Source: an uncultured Acetatifactor sp. (lineage in GTDB: Bacteria > Bacillota > Clostridia > Lachnospirales > Lachnospiraceae). From it: 64,000 nucleotides of DNA. The stretch is from contig CAJUAH010000018.1 in assembly GCA_910584375.1 (NCBI GenBank), forward strand, positions 1 to 64,000, given 5' to 3'. Made by a program: the position numbers and the translations under genes. The notes under the pieces were generated by a model. That model had not been told where the DNA came from. It did not search any database and saw only the letters and a list, made by a program, of their open reading frames with translations. How positions within the stretch are numbered: the first letter of the stretch is position 1; the number at the start of each line of letters is the position of its first letter. Below are positions 59,100-64,000 of this stretch, piece by piece.

Positions 59100-60446
59100 T
59101 TACGGCTGTTCTTTTACGGTTTCGGTTTCCTGTTCTTTTTCTTCCGCGGGTTTTTCCGGGTCTTCCTGGGAAATCTCTTCGGGCAGGGTCATGACCACCT
59201 TGCAGATACGGTTCTGGTCTATGCCCTGGACCTTCAGTTTTATGCCGCAGTCCAGTTCCACTTCCTCGCCGTCCTCCGGCAGACGGTCCAGATATTCGAT
59301 GATAATGCCGCCTATGGAGTCGTAGTCCTCAGAGTCCAGCTCCGTTCCCAGCACATCGTTGATGTCGTCCAGTTTCATACTGCCCTCCACCAGATAGGTG
59401 CGTTCGTCCATGGCCTGAATATATTCCGCCTCGTCGGCGTCATATTCGTCCCGGATCTCTCCCACGATCTCTTCCAGCAGGTCCTCCAGCGTGATCATGC
59501 CCACTGTGGCGCCGTATTCGTTCAGCACAAAAGCCACGTTCATCGTGATCTCACGCATTTCCAGCAACAGATCCGCGCTCTTTTTGTACTCGTAGGTATA
59601 ATGCGCTTCCCGCAGAATGTTCCGCACGGAAAAGTCTTCCTGATCGGCGGTCAGTATAAAATCCTTGATATTGATCAGGCCGATGATATTGTCCTTATCA
59701 TCCTGGTACACAGGCAGACGGGTGTACATGGACTCCCGGAAGACCTGCAGCACATCGTGATAGGAGGCCTCCACACTGACCGTCACCATATTGATTCGGG
59801 GGATCATGATATCTTTGGCCACCGCGTCGGAAAAATCGAACACATTGTAAATCATCTCTTTTTCTTCGGACTCGATGACGCCGTCCTCATGGCTCACGTC
59901 CACATAGGTCTTCAGCTCCGTCTCCGTCATGGCGTTTGCTTTTTTGTTGGGATCGATATGTAGCAGCCGCAGAATGCCGTTTGACATTTTATCCACCACA
60001 AAGATCACCGGGGTCAGAACATGCATCAGCCCAAAGATAATGCCGCTGTATGCCAGCGCAATCCGCTCGTTTTTCAGATTGGCCCAGGTCTTGGGGACGA
60101 TCTCGCCGAACAGCAGTACCACGATGGTGAGAATACCGGTGGCGATTCCCACGACGAGATGGATGCGCAGGGCCAGGGTGGTGGCCAGAGAGGAGGCGGA
60201 GATATTCACGATATTGTTGCCGATCAGGATCGTGCTGATCATCTTGCCGTAGTTATCCAGTATCTGATTGACTCTGGCGGCCCGTTTGTTGCCCTCCTCC
60301 TCCAGCGCGCGCATCCGAACCCGGTTCACGGTGGAGAGCGCAGTCTCCGCCGAAGAGAAGAAGGCGGAGAGAATTATTAAAATTAACAGGATCACAAGTT
60401 GTATGACAGCTGAACTGTCCAAAATAAACCACTCCTTTTTTGTCAT
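59100..60446 (-). CDS. CNNM/CorC (HlyC)-family membrane protein with CBS pair
   Basis: The 448-residue protein has an N-terminal DUF21 domain with four hydrophobic segments (LILIILSAFFSSAETALSTVNR), two CBS domains (IPRINMVTVSVEASYHDV, YQDDKDNIIGLINIKD) and a C-terminal CorC-type domain (MKLDDINDVLGTELDSEDYDSIGG). The family transports or regulates Mg2+ and other cations. An acidic tail follows. It is transcribed convergently with the PhoR-like gene. Confidence 0.93.
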   Translation of the reverse strand: MTKKEWFILDSSAVIQLVILLILIILSAFFSSAETALSTVNRVRMRALEEEGNKRAARVNQILDNYGKMISTILIGNNIVNISASSLATTLALRIHLVVGIATGILTIVVLLFGEIVPKTWANLKNERIALAYSGIIFGLMHVLTPVIFVVDKMSNGILRLLHIDPNKKANAMTETELKTYVDVSHEDGVIESEEKEMIYNVFDFSDAVAKDIMIPRINMVTVSVEASYHDVLQVFRESMYTRLPVYQDDKDNIIGLINIKDFILTADQEDFSVRNILREAHYTYEYKKSADLLLEMREITMNVAFVLNEYGATVGMITLEDLLEEIVGEIRDEYDADEAEYIQAMDERTYLVEGSMKLDDINDVLGTELDSEDYDSIGGIIIEYLDRLPEDGEEVELDCGIKLKVQGIDQNRICKVVMTLPEEISQEDPEKPAEEKEQETETVKEQP

Positions 60447-60525
60447 TTTACTAGGAATAATATAATATAATTAATCGAATGTCAATATAGGATGGGACGA
60501 GAACAGATTATAAAGGAGGGATTTT

Positions 60526-60912
60526 ATGACAAAAGGAGACAGACAAGGAAAAGCAGGGGAATTTCCGGCGCTTTTTTTACTGAAGAGTCTGCTGTTTTCT
60601 TACATATTGACCGGCGGTCTGCTGCTGCTGCTGGCGCTGTTGCTCTACAAGGCGGGACTGTCGCAGAAGGTGGTGTCCGTCTGCATCATTCTGATCTATG
60701 TGATCGCCACATTTTTTGCCGGATTTATCACCGGAAAGAAACTGAAAAACAGAAAATTCCTCTGGGGGGCATTGATGGGGACGCTGTATTTTGTGGTGCT
60801 GGTGGTCATCTCTCTGATCGTGAACCGTCAGCCGGGGATACTCACCGGTTCCTTTGCCACCACGCTGATCCTCTGCGGCGGCGGGGGGATGCTTGGGGGG
60901 ATGCTTAGCTGA
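60526..60912 (+). CDS. TIGR04086-type four-helix membrane protein
   Basis: The 128-residue protein has four hydrophobic segments (FSYILTGGLLLLLALLLYKA, VVSVCIILIYVIATFFAGF, LMGTLYFVVLVVISLIV and the Gly-rich C-terminal ATTLILCGGGGMLGGML). This family is found near the SCIFF locus in many Clostridia. Function unknown. ATG 60526 follows AAGGAGG. Confidence 0.8.
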   Translation: MTKGDRQGKAGEFPALFLLKSLLFSYILTGGLLLLLALLLYKAGLSQKVVSVCIILIYVIATFFAGFITGKKLKNRKFLWGALMGTLYFVVLVVISLIVNRQPGILTGSFATTLILCGGGGMLGGMLS

Positions 60913-60954
60913 GGGATGAAAAATGGCGATTATAGTAAAAAGCAAAAAAAAGAA

Positions 60955-61021
60955 TTTACAATTTGCGGATATATGTTATAATGGACTAAATGCCCTGGGT
61001 CCTAACCGTCCGAGGGGACGG
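60955..61021 (+). promoter_or_regulatory. Promoter and leader hairpin of the SCIFF locus
   Basis: TTTACA at 60955-60960 and TATAAT at 60977-60982 are 16 bases apart. The leader carries a perfect hairpin CCGTCC-GAGG-GGACGG at 61006-61021. Confidence 0.65.
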
Positions 61022-61077
61022 GGAAACGGCGTAGAATACATACAAAAGCAGGGGCAGAACGATTAGGAGGCATATCT

Positions 61078-61221
61078 ATGAAACACATTAAAACATTAAC
61101 GACCAGGAATCTCAAGGAGTCCATGAAGAAGGGCGGATGCGGCGAGTGCCAGACTTCCTGCCAGTCTGCGTGCAAGACTTCCTGCACCGTCGGCAATCAG
61201 AGCTGTGAGAAGGTCAAATAA
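61078..61221 (+). CDS. scfA: SCIFF ranthipeptide precursor (six cysteines in forty-five)
   Basis: The 47-residue peptide starts MKHIKTLTTRNLKES and has six Cys at positions 21, 24, 28, 32, 36 and 43 in a Gly/Ser/Thr-rich core, the invariant SCIFF pattern of Clostridia. The partner radical SAM enzyme is encoded next and forms thioether links to the cysteines. ATG 61078 follows TTAGGAGG. Confidence 0.95.
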   Translation: MKHIKTLTTRNLKESMKKGGCGECQTSCQSACKTSCTVGNQSCEKVK

Positions 61222-61262
61222 GTCCAGTCGGCATCAGGGTCACTTCGCTGACACATGCGGGC

Positions 61263-61292
61263 AGCCTCGGAGTGCAATGGCATTTCGGGGCT
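61263..61292 (+). promoter_or_regulatory. Hairpin between SCIFF precursor and maturase genes
   Basis: A 12-pair stem (AGCCTCGGAGTG with CATTTCGGGGCT, including G-U pairs) encloses the loop CAATGG. No T tract follows, so it probably reduces read-through or stabilises the precursor transcript, giving more peptide than enzyme. Confidence 0.55.
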
Positions 61293-61386
61293 ACTTAGTT
61301 TGAATAATCCAGTCTAAAAAGAATCTGATTTGGATGAATCTGAATATGATGAATATGATATAGAAGATTTGAAAGGATAAAGTAAC

Positions 61387-62787
61387 GTGATACATCAGTA
61401 TAAAAATAACGGCTACAATATTGTGATGGACATAAACAGCGGGTCCGTCCATGTGGTAGACGAGATCACATATGATATAATTTCCCTGATGGAACCGTTG
61501 GTCAAGGAGGGAATCAGGGACGCGGAGACTCTGAAGGCCGCGGTGGTGAATCTGGCAAATGCCCGGTACAGCACCGCAGAGGTGGAGGAGGCCGTGGGGG
61601 AAGTGCTGGAACTGCAGGAGGCGGGCCAGCTTTTTGCGCCGGATATCTACGAGAATTATGTGTTTGACTTTAAGAACCGCCAGACTGTTGTGAAGGCGCT
61701 GTGTCTGCATATCGCCCACGATTGCAATCTGGCCTGTCAGTACTGCTTTGCCGAGGAGGGGGAATACCACGGCAGACGGGCGCTGATGAGTTTTGAAGTG
61801 GGAAAAAAGGCGCTGGACTTTCTGGTGGCCAATTCGGGAAACAGAGTGAATCTGGAGGTGGATTTCTTCGGCGGCGAACCGCTGATGAACTGGCAGGTGG
61901 TCAAGGATCTGGTGGCCTATGGACGCAGTCTGGAAGAGCCGAACAACAAGAAATTCCGCTTTACGCTGACCACCAACGGGGTGCTGCTGAACGAGGAGAT
62001 TCTGGAATTTGCCAACCGGGAGATGGCCAATGTGGTATGCAGCATCGACGGACGCAGGGAAGTCCATGACAGGATGCGGCCTTTCCGGGGCGGGCAGGGC
62101 AGCTATGACCTGATCGTACCCAAGTTCCAGAGAGTCGCTCAGACCCGCGGGCAGATGAATTATTATGTCAGAGGTACTTTTACCCGCTATAATCTGGATT
62201 TCGCGGAGGATGTAAAGCATCTGGCGGATCTGGGATTCAAACAGATTTCGGTGGAGCCGGTGGTGGCGCAGCCCCAGGACGATTATGCCATCCGCCAGGA
62301 GGATCTGCCCCGGCTGCTGGAGGAGTATGACGCGCTGGCGCTGGAGATAATAAAACGCAGAAAAGAGGGGAGAGGTTTCAACTTCTTCCATTTTATGATA
62401 GATCTGGAGGGCGGTCCCTGTGTGGCCAAGCGCCTGTCGGGCTGCGGTTCGGGTACGGAATATCTGGCGGTCACCCCCTGGGGGGACTTTTATCCCTGCC
62501 ATCAGTTCGTGGGACAGGACAAGTTTCTGCTGGGCAATGTGGAGGAGGGAATCACCAACACCGCCGTCAGGGATCAGTTCAAATGCTGTAATGTCTACGC
62601 TAAGGAGAAGTGCAGGAAATGCTTTGCCAGGTTTTATTGCAGCGGCGGCTGCGCGGCCAATGCCTATAATTTCAGCGGCGATATCAACGGCGCTTACGAT
62701 ATTGGATGCGAACTGCAGAAAAAGCGTGTGGAATGCGCCATTATGATAAAGGTTGCAGAGATGGAGGAAGAGAGCGACAATGATTAA
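61387..62787 (+). CDS. scfB: SCIFF radical SAM maturase
   Basis: The 466-residue protein has an N-terminal peptide-binding region, the radical SAM motif CNLACQYCFA (about residues 115-124), GGEPLMNW, and a C-terminal SPASM domain with further Cys (CCNVYAKEKCRKCFARFYCSGGC split by short gaps). It installs thioether bonds in the precursor. GTG 61387 follows AAAGGATAAAG. The stop overlaps the secD start. Confidence 0.95.
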   Translation: MIHQYKNNGYNIVMDINSGSVHVVDEITYDIISLMEPLVKEGIRDAETLKAAVVNLANARYSTAEVEEAVGEVLELQEAGQLFAPDIYENYVFDFKNRQTVVKALCLHIAHDCNLACQYCFAEEGEYHGRRALMSFEVGKKALDFLVANSGNRVNLEVDFFGGEPLMNWQVVKDLVAYGRSLEEPNNKKFRFTLTTNGVLLNEEILEFANREMANVVCSIDGRREVHDRMRPFRGGQGSYDLIVPKFQRVAQTRGQMNYYVRGTFTRYNLDFAEDVKHLADLGFKQISVEPVVAQPQDDYAIRQEDLPRLLEEYDALALEIIKRRKEGRGFNFFHFMIDLEGGPCVAKRLSGCGSGTEYLAVTPWGDFYPCHQFVGQDKFLLGNVEEGITNTAVRDQFKCCNVYAKEKCRKCFARFYCSGGCAANAYNFSGDINGAYDIGCELQKKRVECAIMIKVAEMEEESDND

Positions 62788-64000
62788 GAACATGACAAGG
62801 AGCAAGGCAATTATTATTCTGATCGTGCTGGTCCTGGCTCTGGCAGGCATCACTTATGTGGATATCGCCGGAGTGGATGCCAGCGGCAGAGGCAGCGCGT
62901 CGGATATCAAGCTGGGTCTGGATCTGGCGGGCGGTGTCAGCATCACTTATCAGGTGGTGGGAGAAGAGGAACCCAGCCCTACGGATATGGCGGATACAAT
63001 ATCCAAACTGCAGCAGCGCGTGTGGAATTACAGCACCGAGGCCGTGGTGTATCAGGAAGGAGCGGACCGGATCAATATCGAGATCCCCGGCGTGTCCGAT
63101 GCCAATGCCATCCTGCAGGAGCTGGGGCGTCCCGGCGCGCTGTATTTCATCAAGCAGACAGGCTCTGACGGAACGGACAACTACACTTCCCAGCTTGTGA
63201 TGACCCAGGACGGCGGTTACGGATATGAACACAGTTTAAACCGCAGCCTGGAGGAGATCATCGCGGACGGCGGCGTGGTACTGGAAGGTACGGACGTGAT
63301 GGACGCGGAGGCGACCACGCGCACGGACAATATGCAGAACCAGCAGATCGTGGTAGTGCTGACGCTGAACGAAGAGGGCACTGCCAAATTTGAGGAGGCT
63401 ACCCGGGAGGCATATAACGGCGGCGTGAACAGCAAGTCCATCGCCATCTATTACGACGGTAATTTTGTCAGCGTACCTACGGTGAGCGCGGTGATCAGCG
63501 ACGGCAGTGCCCAGATCAGCGGTTCCAAGAACTTTGAGGAGGCGGAAAAGCTGGCCTCTACCATCCGTATCGGCGGTCTGAGCCTGGAACTGGAAGAACT
63601 GCACTCCAAAGTGGTGGGGGCGCAGTTGGGGGTGGACGCCATTGAGACAAGCCTTAAGGCGGGAGCCATCGGCCTGGTGATCGTGATCGTATTTATGATC
63701 GCGGTGTATTTTATCTCCGGACTGGCAGCCTCCCTGGCGCTGGGTATGTATGTGGCGATGATCGTCATGCTGCTCAACGGCTTTGACATGACCCTGACGC
63801 TGTCCGGTATCGCCGGTATCATTCTGTCCATCGGTATGGCGGTGGACGCCAATGTGATCATTTTTGCCCGTATCCGTGAGGAGCTTGCCACCGGCAAGAC
63901 CGTGAAGAGTTCCATGCAGATCGGGTTTGACAAGGCTCTGTCCGCCATTATCGACGGCAATATCACCACGCTGATCGCGGCGGCGGTGCTGTGGATCTTA
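62780..64000 (+). CDS. secD: Protein translocase subunit SecD (partial at window end)
   Basis: The frame is open to the window end (407 codons). It has an N-terminal membrane helix (IIILIVLVLALAGITYV), SecD motifs IKLGLDLAGGVSITYQV, and GRPGALYFI, an extracytoplasmic domain with VLTLNEEGTAKFEEAT, and the second membrane block with GMAVDANVIIFARIREE. SecD uses the proton gradient to help complete secretion. ATG 62780 overlaps the maturase stop by eight bases. Whether it is fused to SecF cannot be seen. Confidence 0.95.
   Translation, partial: MIKNMTRSKAIIILIVLVLALAGITYVDIAGVDASGRGSASDIKLGLDLAGGVSITYQVVGEEEPSPTDMADTISKLQQRVWNYSTEAVVYQEGADRINIEIPGVSDANAILQELGRPGALYFIKQTGSDGTDNYTSQLVMTQDGGYGYEHSLNRSLEEIIADGGVVLEGTDVMDAEATTRTDNMQNQQIVVVLTLNEEGTAKFEEATREAYNGGVNSKSIAIYYDGNFVSVPTVSAVISDGSAQISGSKNFEEAEKLASTIRIGGLSLELEELHSKVVGAQLGVDAIETSLKAGAIGLVIVIVFMIAVYFISGLAASLALGMYVAMIVMLLNGFDMTLTLSGIAGIILSIGMAVDANVIIFARIREELATGKTVKSSMQIGFDKALSAIIDGNITTLIAAAVLWIL

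Noticed and set aside
61291..62853. 520-codon minus-strand frame opposite the SCIFF maturase
   Set aside because: The plus strand shows the radical SAM and SPASM motifs over the whole length.

Overview
The window is a chromosomal segment of a Gram-positive, endospore-forming Clostridia member, most likely Lachnospiraceae (inference). The sequence basis is a complete spoIIIAA-AH operon and spoIVB, the SCIFF precursor with its radical SAM maturase, tandem DUF6033-type genes, strong GGAGG ribosome binding sites, frequent TTG/GTG starts and a fairly GC-rich background. No rRNA or tRNA gene was recognised.

Layout. 1-25 kb is accessory and regulatory. It holds a LytTR/GHKL two-component pair with an ABC exporter whose ATPase gene carries an in-frame palindromic insert (0.2-4.6 kb). 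Next come an XRE regulator, remnants of an HTH gene and a DUF1016 nuclease gene, an AraC regulator with a cupin, and an OmpR/HisKA pair with a lipoprotein. A NiCo-type riboswitch precedes a cation efflux gene (11.4-12.6 kb). A BlaI/M56 pair is followed by two DUF6033 paralogues, an esterase, a second LytTR/GHKL pair and a small charged protein (13-20.4 kb). After that lie RloA/RloB-like remnants, a methyltransferase-like gene, a third LytTR/GHKL pair on the minus strand, and two tandem YezG/DUF600-like immunity genes.

25-50.5 kb is largely core genome: a glycerol-1-phosphate dehydrogenase-like gene, a transglutaminase-like membrane protein, the spoIIIA operon, deoB, prfC and a second transglutaminase-like protein. 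These lead into the conserved clostridial string asp23-nusB-xseA-xseB-ispA-dxs-tlyA-nadK-argR-recN, then a DUF4272 gene and spoIVB. The string links DNA repair, isoprenoid (DXP pathway) synthesis, rRNA methylation, NADP supply, arginine control and the mother-cell/forespore signalling protease.

50.5-54.3 kb is a visibly AT-rich island where spo0A would usually be expected after spoIVB. It contains a three-gene cassette of unknown function (winged-helix protein plus two membrane proteins) and a HicAB module whose toxin gene is frameshifted.

54.4-64 kb returns to core functions: an N-acetylmuramoyl-L-alanine amidase, a Na/phosphate cotransporter behind a Pho-box-like element and followed by a PhoP/PhoR-like pair, a CNNM/CorC-type protein, a TIGR04086 membrane protein, the SCIFF ranthipeptide locus and the start of secD, which runs off the window end.

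Strongest candidates for new biology are the palindromic element read as protein inside the ABC ATPase, the AT-rich three-gene membrane cassette, and the BlaI/M56-DUF6033-LytTR neighbourhood.
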